Origin: G963691835 sp963691835 | Lineage (GTDB): Bacteria; Pseudomonadota; Alphaproteobacteria; Thalassobaculales; Thalassobaculaceae | Length of the DNA: 64,000 bases | Direction: 5' to 3' | Assembly: GCA_963691835.1 (NCBI GenBank) | Contig: OY829383.1 | Coordinates: 1 to 64,000, forward strand | In this document: piece by piece, positions 50,630 to 59,821 of the stretch | Layout of the letters: each line of letters begins with the position of its first letter | Numbering within the stretch: the first letter of the stretch is position 1 | Position numbers and translations under genes: made by a program | Notes under the pieces: generated by a model | Database searches by the model: none | What the model was told of the DNA's origin: nothing | What the model saw: only the letters and a program-made list of their open reading frames with translations

Positions 50630-51940
50630 CTATCCCTCGCCATCCCGGCTCTCCTCATAAAGCTCCAACCCGAACACATTGGCAGCCGCCACGAAATACG
50701 CGAAGAGTCTAGACGACATATCTTCGTATGACTTCCATTTCGTATCGTTCAAAAAGATATAGATTTCAATGGGCAAAGCGCCATTGGCTTGAACCGGAAG
50801 TTGGCGGACAAGGCGCGTGCCGTCTGGATGAATGCGTGGATCGGATAAAACGAACTGCTCCAGATACAAAACGAACAGGTCCAAGTTCGTCCGATATGGG
50901 CCGTTCAAGGCACGTACTTCCATGATCAGATTGCGTTCGTCGGCGCCAACTCCTGTCGTCTCTTTGCTGAGGGTATTGCGGAACTGCCGCACAGCCTCCA
51001 ATTCGCGCTCTACGTCCTTTTGTATCAGCTGAATATGGGAGAGCCGTTCCAGATGTTCGGTGGAACAGAACTCAACACTCTTGAGACTGAGGAGGATTGA
51101 CCGTTTGAACCGGCGGCCACCGAACTCTGTCATGCCGCGCCAGTTCTTGAACCCGCCCTCGGCCAAACGGTGGGTCGGGATCGTCACAATCGTCTTGTCG
51201 AAGTTCTGAATTTTGACGACGTGCAAGCCGATGTCGATCACATCCCCGTCCGCGCCATAGGTCGGCATCTCGATCCAATCACCAACCCGGACCAATTGGT
51301 TCCCCGAGATCTGAAGCCCAGCGATAAACGACAAAAGGGTCTCACGGAATACAAGAAGAAGAACCGCCGACAGGGCACCGATACCAGTAATCGCCGCCCA
51401 TGGAGATTCCCCAACTAGCAAAGCCGTCCCAATGATCGCGCCCAACGTCACGAGGACGAGGCGGGCGAACTGAACATAGCCCTTGATCGGATGTCTGCGT
51501 CCAGCCTCCGTTCCTTGATGTAGCTCGGCGGCAACCGAAAGCAGTCGGTCCAGCACCCACAAGATCACCAAGAACTCGGCGGCCGACAGAGCGTTCATCA
51601 ACGCCTGATAGGTGGTAAACTCATCCTCATCCAAGCCATCGGCCATGAACTGGTGCTCGATGTTGAAGAATCCGAGCGAAAAATCGAGCATGGCGAGGGC
51701 GGCCCAGACCCCCAGACTACCCGGGACACGTCGACGCAGAACCACCTCGGCGATATCCGCTCGACTTATCTCGGTAAGAGCATGGCTGATGGCGCGCGTG
51801 AGCACGGTTCGGGTCAAAACGTAGGCAAGCAGAACGGCCAAACAGGTCAGGGCCAGCCCACCGAAAAGATCTTCATCGGATTGGAGATAAGCTACGAACG
51901 CTACGAAACGTTCGCTTAAAGATACTGTTTGGTTATCCAT
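50630..51940 (-). CDS. MscS-type mechanosensitive channel (YbdG-like)
   Basis: A 436-residue protein with about five membrane helices in the first 190 residues and an MscS domain: pore-lining helix AITGIGALSAVLLLVFRETL, then VRVGDWIEMPTYGADGDVID and NFDKTIVTIPTHRL. The long C-terminal domain and length agree with the YbdG/MscM branch. It acts as a tension valve under hypo-osmotic shock. 81 bp from the amine oxidase gene. Confidence 0.85.
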   Translation of the reverse strand: MDNQTVSLSERFVAFVAYLQSDEDLFGGLALTCLAVLLAYVLTRTVLTRAISHALTEISRADIAEVVLRRRVPGSLGVWAALAMLDFSLGFFNIEHQFMADGLDEDEFTTYQALMNALSAAEFLVILWVLDRLLSVAAELHQGTEAGRRHPIKGYVQFARLVLVTLGAIIGTALLVGESPWAAITGIGALSAVLLLVFRETLLSFIAGLQISGNQLVRVGDWIEMPTYGADGDVIDIGLHVVKIQNFDKTIVTIPTHRLAEGGFKNWRGMTEFGGRRFKRSILLSLKSVEFCSTEHLERLSHIQLIQKDVERELEAVRQFRNTLSKETTGVGADERNLIMEVRALNGPYRTNLDLFVLYLEQFVLSDPRIHPDGTRLVRQLPVQANGALPIEIYIFLNDTKWKSYEDMSSRLFAYFVAAANVFGLELYEESRDGEG

Positions 51941-52021
51941 CCCCTCACCCCAGCTTCTCAGCTCGCCAAGACCCTACCTTCGGGTCTCGGCGATATACTT
52001 GAAGAAATTCGTGGGGTCACA

Positions 52022-53602
52022 TCAACCGGTTCGGCCAACGATGTAGCCAACCGCTATATCCGCCGACCGGACGGATCCTTCCTTCCATCCGGGCATGTAA
52101 CTCAGGAAGTCCCCCGCCAGGAAGACGTTCCCCTCGGGAATGGTCATTCGACGATAGGCGGCTGGATTGAGGTTATGGGTGTATCCATGCCACCCCGCAT
52201 TGAAGTGCGGCATGTTGTGCCACGCGATCGACAGCGCGCGATCGACGTGAACCCAATTCGAGAAACCGGGATGGAGTTTCTCCCCGCCCTCCAGGGCCAG
52301 CCGTACCCTTTCCGAATGGGACAATCGGCCAAACGCCTCCGCGGGCGCGCCACGGTTGTAGGCGCCCGTCATTGTCCCCATAGCGCTGAAGAACTCATCG
52401 GAAGGGTACCAAATCTGGCTAATTGGATGGTCGATCCAGCTTATACCGCCGAAGATTTGATCATTCTCTTCCCAAAACCGATGTTTTGCCTGCCAGCCGA
52501 CCTTGCAGGCGGCGATGTTCTCAACTGCGCGCAAGGCAGAAATGAAGTCCGAGCCGAAGTTGTTCTGAACGCCCGCAAGCAGGCCCGGCGCCATAGTCGA
52601 GACACAGAAGTCCGCCGTCTCGGTACCCGTTGCGTGGATCACTTCGACGCCGGTCGCCGTGTTCCGAACAGAGCTCACAGGGCTTGAGGTCACGACCAGA
52701 TCTTGAACCGTCTCGCCACCCGGGATTTCTGCCCTGAGGAAGCCCTTAACGATCATATCCATGCCGCCCTTGGGCTGCATCAAGCTTGCCTGCCAAAAGC
52801 TCCGCATGTCGTTGTATACGCTGTTCTTGTAGAAACCCGTGTCGATGATCTCCTCGAGATCGAACGATCGCCTAAGCTTTCCGGGAGTGCGTCCAGCGCC
52901 CGGCGGCGTGACAAACCCCGCCCGCTCAGACCCCTCATAGGCGCCGTCTTTGAGGTCACCGAACTCCGTCAGGAACGCCAAGAACCGCTCACGATCCGTA
53001 CCAGAGAGATAGCCATCCAGGGCACCGGAATCCGTTGCCTTAGCCATCATCTCAGCGACCTGGCCTCGGATGTCGTGCTTCACATGCCGAACCTGGACCG
53101 GCGTGCCATTGTTGAAACTGTCGCTTTGCATCAGATTGGCGCGGCTTGCGAAGATGAACGGCTCCATCTCCACTTTGAGCTCACGGCAATAGTCGATGAT
53201 CGCCGTATGATGATTGGGAATGCGCCCGGGACCGGCGTTCAGATAAAGGCCCTCATCAAAATCACAGGTCAGCGTGTCCCGCCCCCGTTCGGCATAGCTA
53301 TCACCTCGTCTAACCGTAAGGCTACGGCCGCCGATGTGAGCGTTCGCCTCGATAATTCGGACCGAGTATCCAGCCCTAGCCAGAAGCAGCCCAGCGCACA
53401 ATCCAGCGATGCCCGCACCGAGGATTACGACGGATTTGCCGGCGCCGACGGTCGCGTCATAACGAGGAATTCCAGCATACGCTTTAGGTACAGGCAGCAA
53501 TCCCAGCGTCGCCATGCCGGAATAGACGGCCCCAATTCCCCCCACCTTAGCCAAGGCATCTAGAAACTCGCGCCTCGTCGTTCCTCGTTTGATATTGCTC
53601 AT
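52022..53602 (-). CDS. Tat-exported flavin amine oxidase
   Basis: A 526-residue FAD enzyme. The N-terminus has a twin-arginine signal (TTRREFLDALAKVGGIGAVY). The dinucleotide-binding motif is VVILGAGIAGLCAGLLLARA; further FAD-contact parts are IIEANAHIGGRS and, at the C-terminus, NVFLAGDFLSYMPGWKEGSV. It is of the monoamine/L-amino-acid oxidase group and would make H2O2 and an imine in the periplasm; the substrate is unknown. Start ATG 53602; the frame opens at 53629. Confidence 0.8.
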   Translation of the reverse strand: MSNIKRGTTRREFLDALAKVGGIGAVYSGMATLGLLPVPKAYAGIPRYDATVGAGKSVVILGAGIAGLCAGLLLARAGYSVRIIEANAHIGGRSLTVRRGDSYAERGRDTLTCDFDEGLYLNAGPGRIPNHHTAIIDYCRELKVEMEPFIFASRANLMQSDSFNNGTPVQVRHVKHDIRGQVAEMMAKATDSGALDGYLSGTDRERFLAFLTEFGDLKDGAYEGSERAGFVTPPGAGRTPGKLRRSFDLEEIIDTGFYKNSVYNDMRSFWQASLMQPKGGMDMIVKGFLRAEIPGGETVQDLVVTSSPVSSVRNTATGVEVIHATGTETADFCVSTMAPGLLAGVQNNFGSDFISALRAVENIAACKVGWQAKHRFWEENDQIFGGISWIDHPISQIWYPSDEFFSAMGTMTGAYNRGAPAEAFGRLSHSERVRLALEGGEKLHPGFSNWVHVDRALSIAWHNMPHFNAGWHGYTHNLNPAAYRRMTIPEGNVFLAGDFLSYMPGWKEGSVRSADIAVGYIVGRTG

Positions 53603-53823
53603 ACATCCCCCCGATAAAAAGATACTCAAACCTCAACTATCGACATAAGCCTCCACTAAAATAACGTCACAATATTGAAAAACGCCTCTCGACACCGACC
53701 CGGCATAGGTACTCAAAAAGTATCTTCTGCTCGCAGGCGTCAAAGACTTCGAACTCAACAGCAGCGCACCCTTTTGATATTTTAACGACTGACGCCTCTG
53801 TTTCAACAGGGCAAACACCAAAC

Positions 53824-53882
53824 GGACCCCGGTCACTTGCCAGAAGTCGCCTGTGTGCCTCCACCTAATGGACCCCGGTCAC
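53824..53882 (+). repeat. Two copies of GGACCCCGGTCAC, 46 bp apart
   Basis: GGACCCCGGTCAC lies at 53824-53836 and 53870-53882. A third related copy is at 50444-50455. Repeated terminal motifs of this kind occur at ends of IS21-like elements; here no transposase is left. 53630-54144 otherwise shows no gene. Confidence 0.5.
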
Positions 53883-54144
53883 TGGCACAGGGCTTGACGC
53901 TGTCAAGGCCAACTTGACGGCGATCGGGCAGAGTTGCGGAGGTTGTGACGAGATTGCCCGCGGCCCGAACAACTAAATATAACCGCAGACTCATTGGTCG
54001 GATTGCCGGTCTTTGCAGTGGCACTGCGGGGACCGGCAGGCATTTCCAGGTGCGTAAGATCCGGAATTGGAGTCACATTAAAATATAGCAAGGTCTGGAC
54101 TCTTTCGCCGTTATCGATGCGTGGAAGGTCGCAGCAATCTTGAG

Positions 54145-54430
54145 GCTTTGTTACACCATCAGCGCCAGCCCGCAGCGGATCAATCGATTCGACAAGGTTC
54201 ACGCGACGCCGGCGACGACTTTCCAATGAGCGAACGCCGCCATCCGATGGATCTTCATGTTACGGCGAGAGATCAGATGGCATTGAAGGTTGAAGGCATT
54301 GTATACGGCGGCGTAGACGGACAGGAATCATTGGGTCGTCCCAGGGTCCTTGAAACCGATCCAATTCAGTCCGCGTCGTCGAACCGGTTTATGTGCGTGC
54401 TTGGTACGATTGTTTGACCTTCCACCCGTC
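54145..54430 (-). mobile_element. IS6-family remnant 1 (3' end of transposase)
   Basis: On the minus strand this is the C-terminal part of an IS6/IS26-type transposase gene, with several frame breaks, ending at a GGCTTTGTTACACC-like terminus near 54145. It is about 85 percent alike by eye to 55806-56095 in the same orientation. With remnant 2 it flanks folE2. Confidence 0.75.
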
Positions 54431-54500
54431 CATGGAATTCTATTTTAAATGGCCCATTAAGGGGGGCTGGGCATGCGTCGACGCTCCGAGCAATCGCAAC

Positions 54501-55610
54501 TCAACTCGTGTGGATCAGCGACGCGAAGAGTCGCGGATCGTGACTAGCCTGCGAGAACGTCTCGCCGCTGGTTAGGATCGACACAGCATCGTGGCTGTGG
54601 AGAGATTCCTGATGGCTGGCGACCACGCGAAAATCACCGATACGCTCGTCGCCTTCCAATACCTCGCACATTAGGCGGACAGCATCCTCCACAAAGATCG
54701 GGTTCGACGCGTTGAGTTCGGCAAAGGCCTGCTCGTCCTCGCGTTTGACCATAACCTGCGTCTCTGTTGGGATCGCGGCGTTGCAGAGTCCGACGAGATC
54801 CTCGATCCAGAGCGGGCGCTCTCCCTCCACGACGACTGAGACTCTTGCGACCGAGCGCTGCGAGTGAGGTGTCGCAATCTGACCGCGGGAAACGCGAGCA
54901 TGCTCGGAAAGCTCCAACGAGCAAGGACAGGTTGACGAATAGACGTAGTCAAGGTGCAAGACCCGAAGGCTCTCATGGCCCTCCCGTACGCTCTCGAAGG
55001 CAACGTTGTAATACTGATAGCCCGCCAGTCCGCTGCGCATTGACGTGCGCATCATCGGGTATCGGAAGGAGAGCTGGAGCCGCGCCGATGAGCTCTCAAG
55101 GTCATCAAGGTAGCTTCTGAGAACGTCTTCTATGCGGGCGAAATCAAACGCCTTGCCCGCATGCCCGTAGAAGGACCGCATGATGCGGCTCATGTTGATA
55201 CCCTTCTTAGCGGCATCGAGAGAGACCGATCCAGTAACAGACGTTTCGAGATTGATTAGGCCGCCTTCACGCTGGTGATAGTCGAGCGGCAGCCGGAAAT
55301 TAGAGATTCCGACGTGTTGGATCAAGGCTCGGGCGCCCTTGATCAGGCTTTCCGGCCCATTCTGCAGGTCGGGCAAGGTCGCCTTATAGTCTGCGTCTAC
55401 CACGAAGTCCGCCGGGTAGCTGCGACTTAGAGCTCCCCCTACATTGTCATCAAGCAGCGACAGGCCAAGCCCGGCCGCTTTCTCTGGAGCGAACGCAACG
55501 ACGCGACGAAGAACATGAAGCGCCTTATGCGCTTCTTCTGCCGTTGGAGCTTGTGTAGACCGCGTGAGGTCCGACAATTCTGCTGCGACAGCGGGCGTAA
55601 TCATGTTCAT
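54501..55610 (-). CDS. folE2: GTP cyclohydrolase I type 2 (FolE2)
   Basis: A 369-residue FolE2 (GTP cyclohydrolase IB), converting GTP to dihydroneopterin triphosphate for folate or queuosine. Signature pieces: MRTSMRSGLAGYQYYNVAFE, VYSSTCPCSLELSEHAR with the metal-binding Cys, TPHSQRSVARVSV, LCNAAIPTETQVMVKREDEQ and VVASHQESLHSHDAVS. FolE2 is less dependent on zinc than FolE1 and is often used at low zinc. It lies between two IS6-family remnants in direct orientation, a sign that it arrived by transposition. Start ATG 55610. Confidence 0.9.
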   Translation of the reverse strand: MNMITPAVAAELSDLTRSTQAPTAEEAHKALHVLRRVVAFAPEKAAGLGLSLLDDNVGGALSRSYPADFVVDADYKATLPDLQNGPESLIKGARALIQHVGISNFRLPLDYHQREGGLINLETSVTGSVSLDAAKKGINMSRIMRSFYGHAGKAFDFARIEDVLRSYLDDLESSSARLQLSFRYPMMRTSMRSGLAGYQYYNVAFESVREGHESLRVLHLDYVYSSTCPCSLELSEHARVSRGQIATPHSQRSVARVSVVVEGERPLWIEDLVGLCNAAIPTETQVMVKREDEQAFAELNASNPIFVEDAVRLMCEVLEGDERIGDFRVVASHQESLHSHDAVSILTSGETFSQASHDPRLFASLIHTS

Positions 55611-55805
55611 TGCAAATCTCTTATCGGGTGCGAAGCCGGCAGTAGCCGGTTGTGGGAGGGAGCTACATTCGAAGTAGGGGGTGGTGCTCGCAGGGCGTGC
55701 ACGCGCAACTTCGGTTCAGATAGGTGACGTGTTACTGCCCCTACTCGAGCAATCACCGTGTGTTCGAAACTGCCACTGAAATAGAGGACCGGGTCTTACT
55801 GACAA

Positions 55806-56409
55806 GGGCATTGTCACGCCATCAGCGCCAGCCCGCAGCGGGTCAATCGAAGCGGCTATGATCACGCGACATCGGCGACGATTTTCCATTGAGCGAACGC
55901 CGCCATCCTATAGATCTTCAGGTGACGGCGAGAGATCAGATGGCGTTGGAAGTTGAAGGCGTTGTAGACAGCCGCATGAGCGGCGAGGAATCGTTGTGTC
56001 GTCCCAGGACATTTGAAGCCAATCCAACTTCGTTCGCGTGGTCGTACCGGTTGATGTGAGTTTTCGGCACGATTGTTTGACCTTCCGCCCGTCAGGTGAC
56101 GACCTTGAAGTCCAAGGTCGCTCAAAGCTGCACGGTAAGATCCCAGTTTATCGGCTGTGACCGAAGTTGGAACGATGCCCTCCTACTTGAGAAGTCGACG
56201 CATCAGTTTCATCGCAGCCTTCTTGTCCCGCCTTGGCTGCGCGAGGATGTCGAGAACCTCACCCTCGGCATCGACAGCGCGCCACAGATACATTCAGCGC
56301 CCGGCAATCGACACGAACATCTCGTCCAGGTGCCACTTATCATCGGCGCGCGGGCGTTTAGCGCGGAGGCACCTAGCGTAGACGGTTCCGAACCGCGCTA
56401 CCCACCGAC
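55806..56409 (-). mobile_element. IS6-family remnant 2, cut by an IS3-family element
   Basis: Minus strand: GRWVARFGTVYA, ADDKWHLDEMFVSIAG, YLWRAVDAEGEVLDILAQPR, TADKLGSYRAAL then HLTGGRSNNRAENSHQPVRP, RFLAAHAAVYNAFNFQRHL, the IS6 transposase pattern. A stop and a frame break split it. The 5' end is removed at 56410, where the IS3 element begins. The 3' terminus is near 55806 (GGCATTGTCACGCC). Confidence 0.8.
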
Positions 56410-56443
56410 TGATCAGCCCCCACTGACTGGTCCGGTTTTAACG

Positions 56444-57336
56444 TTAGTGCACGGTCGGCTCTTCGGCCAAGCCGGATGTATGGCGGAGCACAGCGGAGCC
56501 GTGCTTCCGGCTTGGCGGGACGATCGTCTCTGGGGCTGGCGGCCGGTAGCCGAGGCTGCTGTGCGGCCGGACGGTGTTGTAATGCCGTCTCCATTGTTCG
56601 ATCACGATCTGCGCTTCCTTCAAGCTGTAGAAGATCTCATCGTCTAGAAGCTCGTCGCGAAGGCGCGCGTTGAAGCTCTCGATATAGCCATTTTCCCAGG
56701 GTGAGCCGGGCTCGATGAACGCGGTCTGTGCGCCGACCGCATTGATCCAACGGCGAACTGCTTCGGCCACGAACTCAGGCCCGTTATCCGATCGAACGTG
56801 TGCCGGAGGGCCGCGCAGGATGAACAAATCCGTCAGTACATCGATCACGTCGATAGACGAGAGCTTGCGGCGGATCCGGATGGCCAGGCTCTCGCGGGTG
56901 AACTCGTCGAGCACGTTTCAGGTCCGGAACGCCCGGCCGTCGTGGGTCCGGTGATGAACGAAGTCGTAGGACCACACATGGTTCTTCCGCTCCGCCCGTA
57001 GGCGGACGCAGGATCCGTCGTTCAGCCAGAGCCGTCCTCGCTTCGTCTGTTTGCCTGGTACCTTGAGCCCCTCACGCCGCCACAGGCGCTCGACCCGCTT
57101 GTCGTTCACCTGCCAGCCGGCATCCCGCAGCAGAGCTGCGATACGCCGGTAGCCATAGCGACCGTATTGCCGAGCCAACTCGACCATGTCCGCAACCAAC
57201 CGATCCTCATCGTCACGGCCGCGGGGGACGTGACGATGAGAAGAGCGGTGCTGGCCCAGCACGCGGCACGCGCGTCGTTCCGATACCCCAAGCTGGGCGC
57301 GAACCTGATCAATGCAGCGACGGCGACGCGAAGGGC
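56444..57336 (-). pseudogene. IS3-family transposase OrfB, interrupted by TGA
   Basis: The DDE transposase frame runs from the OrfA overlap with GYRRIAALLRDAGWQVNDKR and LKVPGKQTKRGRLWLN, through VWSYDFVHHRTHDGRAF, to a TGA at 56918-56920 that replaces the usual Trp codon (RT-stop-NVLDEFTRE). The frame continues intact: VRSDNGPEFVAEAVRRW, GSPWENGYIESFNARLRDEL, YNTVRPHSSLGYRPP. Only this nonsense mutation seems to kill it. Confidence 0.85.
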
Positions 57337-57615
57337 TCAGAAGTTTCCCTTGGCAGCCTCAGCCAGGATTTGTTTGTCCAGGGTCAGGTCGGAGACCGCG
57401 CGGCGCAGCCGCTCGTTCTCCTTCTCCAGGTCTTTCAAGCGACGCATTTGATCGCCACTCATGCCACCGTACTCTTTGCGCCAGCGGTAGAACGTCACCT
57501 CGCTTACGCCGAGTTGGCGGATCGCATCCGCCATCGACATTCCCTGGCTGTGAAGTACGTCCGCTTGTCTCAGCTTGCCTACGATCTCCTCAGGCTTGTA
57601 GCGCTTCCTTGCCAT
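57337..57615 (-). CDS. IS3-family transposase OrfA
   Basis: A 92-residue helix-turn-helix protein with leucine-zipper: RYKPEEIVGKLRQADVLHSQ, then GVSEVTFYRWRKEYGGM and LKDLEKENERLRRAVSDLTL. Usual OrfA length and intact; it overlaps the start of OrfB. Confidence 0.88.
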   Translation of the reverse strand: MARKRYKPEEIVGKLRQADVLHSQGMSMADAIRQLGVSEVTFYRWRKEYGGMSGDQMRRLKDLEKENERLRRAVSDLTLDKQILAEAAKGNF

Positions 57616-57780
57616 CCTCGATCCTCCGTTTTCCTAAACATAACGGTGGACCAATTCAGTGGGGGAGGATCACCGCTGCACGATGTAACCTCGTTTATCT
57701 CTGAAGGAACCCAAGTCGCATCGATGTTTGGTTATAAACATATCCATGTCACTGACCCTAGAGCGGGAACGTGACAAGTA

Positions 57781-57879
57781 TCAGCCAGCAAGTTGTATTA
57801 GCGCCGCTGCGGCCGCGCCGACCAAACCAGAGAGCATTGACAGATAGATGGATTGCTTAAGTCGTGTAGCCCGTATCAC
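57781..57879 (-). CDS. Possible 32-residue hydrophobic peptide
   Basis: GTG 57879 has a perfect AGGAGG 5 nt upstream (complement of 57885-57890). The peptide MIRATRLKQSIYLSMLSGLV plus AAAAALIQLAG has a basic start and one membrane-type segment, like small toxin or signal peptides. No homologue recognised; ribosome site and composition are the only support. Confidence 0.4.
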   Translation of the reverse strand: MIRATRLKQSIYLSMLSGLVGAAAAALIQLAG

Positions 57880-58223
57880 AGCATCCTCCTTTTGATGCGA
57901 TAACCAACGATGTACGTCGCAGAAGTCCGCTCGGACCCAGATGTGCAGTGCGCGATTTCGTCGCTGCCGCCCCCTCGCCCGCGCGAGGTTCTCACTTGTT
58001 CGTCAGTGAGAGAAGTGTCCAAGGCGGCAACGAGGCCGGTCACGGATCCGGTAGGCGAGTCAAACTTCGCTTCAAGAGCGTCGGACTTTTCTGGTCACCC
58101 ACGCCGAAAACTTGGCATCACGGGCGGTCATGCAATATCACGTGATGAATTCCCCGTGGCGGATCGGAACGGAGCGCGAGTTAAGCGAGAGATGATCGAC
58201 TACTTATGCGTTGGCTGCTATTG
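57880..58223. other. No recognisable gene
   Basis: About 340 bp between the IS3 element/peptide frame and a minus-strand terminator. Open frames here on the plus strand lack ribosome sites and recognisable sequence. Confidence 0.4.
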
Positions 58224-58258
58224 AAAAAAGACCGCTGGACCTATTCGGCCCAGCGGCC
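58224..58258 (-). terminator. Rho-independent terminator (minus strand)
   Basis: CCGCTGG (58232-58238) pairs with CCAGCGG (58250-58256); on the minus strand TTTTTT follows (complement of 58224-58229). It ends a transcript from the small gene at 58314. Confidence 0.75.
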
Positions 58259-58313
58259 AGAGTTTAGGGAGAAGCTTAGAAAAGATTTCGTACCCATACG
58301 TCAGAGAAGTGTA

Positions 58314-58481
58314 CTAGGCACGCTTTTTTAATGTCATCGATGACCAAGTAGCCTCTAACGCTAGAGAAAGAGCAAAAGTGCCAAGAATGACAAAGGTCAA
58401 CATTGGTACAACGGTGGCAGTCATTAGGATCCCAATCGCTTGAGTGTTACCGGTCATTGATGTTACGACTTGGGTCATCAT
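58314..58481 (-). CDS. Small membrane protein, terminator-linked
   Basis: A 55-residue protein: polar start (MMTQVVTSMTGNTQ), then a long hydrophobic stretch (AIGILMTATVVPMLTFVILG, continuing FALSLALEA), and a basic tail SMTLKKRA. The start is uncertain: paired ATG codons at 58478 and 58481, or GTG 58514. A good terminator 55 bp after the stop supports a real gene. Function unknown. Confidence 0.45.
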   Translation of the reverse strand: MMTQVVTSMTGNTQAIGILMTATVVPMLTFVILGTFALSLALEATWSSMTLKKRA

Positions 58482-58697
58482 GCGGATCTGGTCAAGAGTG
58501 TCGCAGCTCAACACTAAAAACCAATGATGCTAGGTCGAATACAGGGGCGGTACAACTGAAGCCACCGGGCGGGCTTCTCAAGGTCGCGGAATGCGGTACG
58601 GCCCAGGCTCACTAACCTGGAGTCGCAAACCAAAAACTGGTTTGCCCCCAAAGAAGTGGTCCACCTATTAAGCTAAGTTCGGCCCATTTTGGAGGAG

Positions 58698-58862
58698 GGC
58701 CCAGAAATCTCAGACAACTGGCTGAAGCCCGAAGAGATTGCTATGAAGCACCGCCAGATTGAGGTGCTGCAGGGGCAAGGAGTAAACGCGGCGGAAGCTG
58801 TACTACCGGCACGGCCTGTCTTTAAAGCGATTGTCGCGCCGAGCTTGCCACACCACGGATAA
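58698..58862 (+). pseudogene. IS3-family OrfA remnant
   Basis: The plus strand reads KPEEIAMKHRQIEVLQGQGV then NAAEAV, the N-terminal part of an IS3 OrfA, before losing similarity and ending at TAA 58860-58862. No inverted repeats or OrfB remain. Confidence 0.6.
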
Positions 58863-58886
58863 AGCGCGCGTTCGCAAGAACCAGGA

Positions 58887-59513
58887 TTACGTATCAATAC
58901 CTACATTCAAAACATCGCTTTCTTCAAAAACAACATAACCACCGTGGGCCGGTCTCACGCTTTTGTACTCCCAGCATCGCTTAGCACCATCCAAAGACAA
59001 CCCTGGAGTGGTATCACGTGCATCACGAAGATATTGCAGATAGTTGTTACACTCTGCGATTTCTCTACGGAACGTTGGATCTTCTTTACGTTCCTCAAGA
59101 ACGCGCCACGCATCAATAGCATCCTGAAGAGTCGCACCTGTGTTGCTTCTGACCCAAGCCATGAAGTCTGAGTGGCAAGAAAAAGACTTACCGATCTCTT
59201 CTTTAAGAAAGCCACGCAAGTTAGGTCCAAAAGAAATCTCATCCGTGATGATTGTATCGCGAGTAAGATTTTCCTTGGCCCAATTGAAGGCTGTAGTTTT
59301 CCGTTTGGGGGCATCCGCTTTTATTGGTTGGCCAGGATTGCCAAGGGCTTCAAAGACCCTGTTCCGTAGCGCCTCCTTTGTACCGTGCTTCGGTAAACCT
59401 AATAAATCACAAAATTGCTTTAAATATTTGATTGGCCAATACCATCGCTGAAAACACTCACTGTCCATATCGCAACCTGGTGTTGGACGAATATCCCGAT
59501 TATCACTTGCCAT
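58887..59513 (-). CDS. DUF6434/SAP-like domain protein
   Basis: A 208-residue protein. Residues 20-65 (YWPIKYLKQFCDLLGLPKHG, TKEALRNRVFEAL) look like a SAP DNA-binding helix-extended-loop-helix; residues 75-140 (FNWAKENLTRDTIITDEISF, NLRGFLKEEIGKSFSCHSDF, NTGATLQDAIDAW) match my memory of DUF6434. Function unknown; SAP suggests nucleic-acid contact. Start ATG 59513 preceded by GAGAGG. Confidence 0.65.
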   Translation of the reverse strand: MASDNRDIRPTPGCDMDSECFQRWYWPIKYLKQFCDLLGLPKHGTKEALRNRVFEALGNPGQPIKADAPKRKTTAFNWAKENLTRDTIITDEISFGPNLRGFLKEEIGKSFSCHSDFMAWVRSNTGATLQDAIDAWRVLEERKEDPTFRREIAECNNYLQYLRDARDTTPGLSLDGAKRCWEYKSVRPAHGGYVVFEESDVLNVGIDT

Positions 59514-59821
59514 CACCACCTCTCAACTACAACCTGAACACTACCTCAACCGTAGGCACAGCCCAGAAATCCATGTTTGTATCGCTTGATGCCTAAAGCA
59601 TCATCAAGCCCTTGCGGTCGATCGTTATTTACACTCTTGTGTATTTAGCCACCTTCAGATTTCTGGCTAGAGGTTTTTCGGCTTTTTTGCGAGCGTGATC
59701 GCCCGATCTAACTCGCCTTCCTCGGCTACCCCTTTTGAGTGTCACGAATATCACTGCGAACTCTTCCAGCTTATCAAAGAACACGTCGTTGCTCTTTCCT
59801 TTGATGTTGAGGATACGACTT
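59514..59821. other. No recognisable gene
   Basis: About 300 bp; a minus-strand frame covering part of it is out of frame with the BLUF remnant and shows no known pattern. Confidence 0.35.

Larger units (their letters stand above)
56410..57672 (-). mobile_element. IS3-family insertion sequence, 1263 bp
   Basis: Terminal inverted repeats start TGATCAGCCCCCACTGACTG (56410 onwards) and, on the opposite strand, TGATCCTCCCCCACTGAATT (from 57672). It has OrfA and a broken OrfB. No target duplication is evident, consistent with later rearrangement. Its left end sits inside IS6 remnant 2; the right flank is not IS6, so a deletion may have accompanied insertion. Confidence 0.85.
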
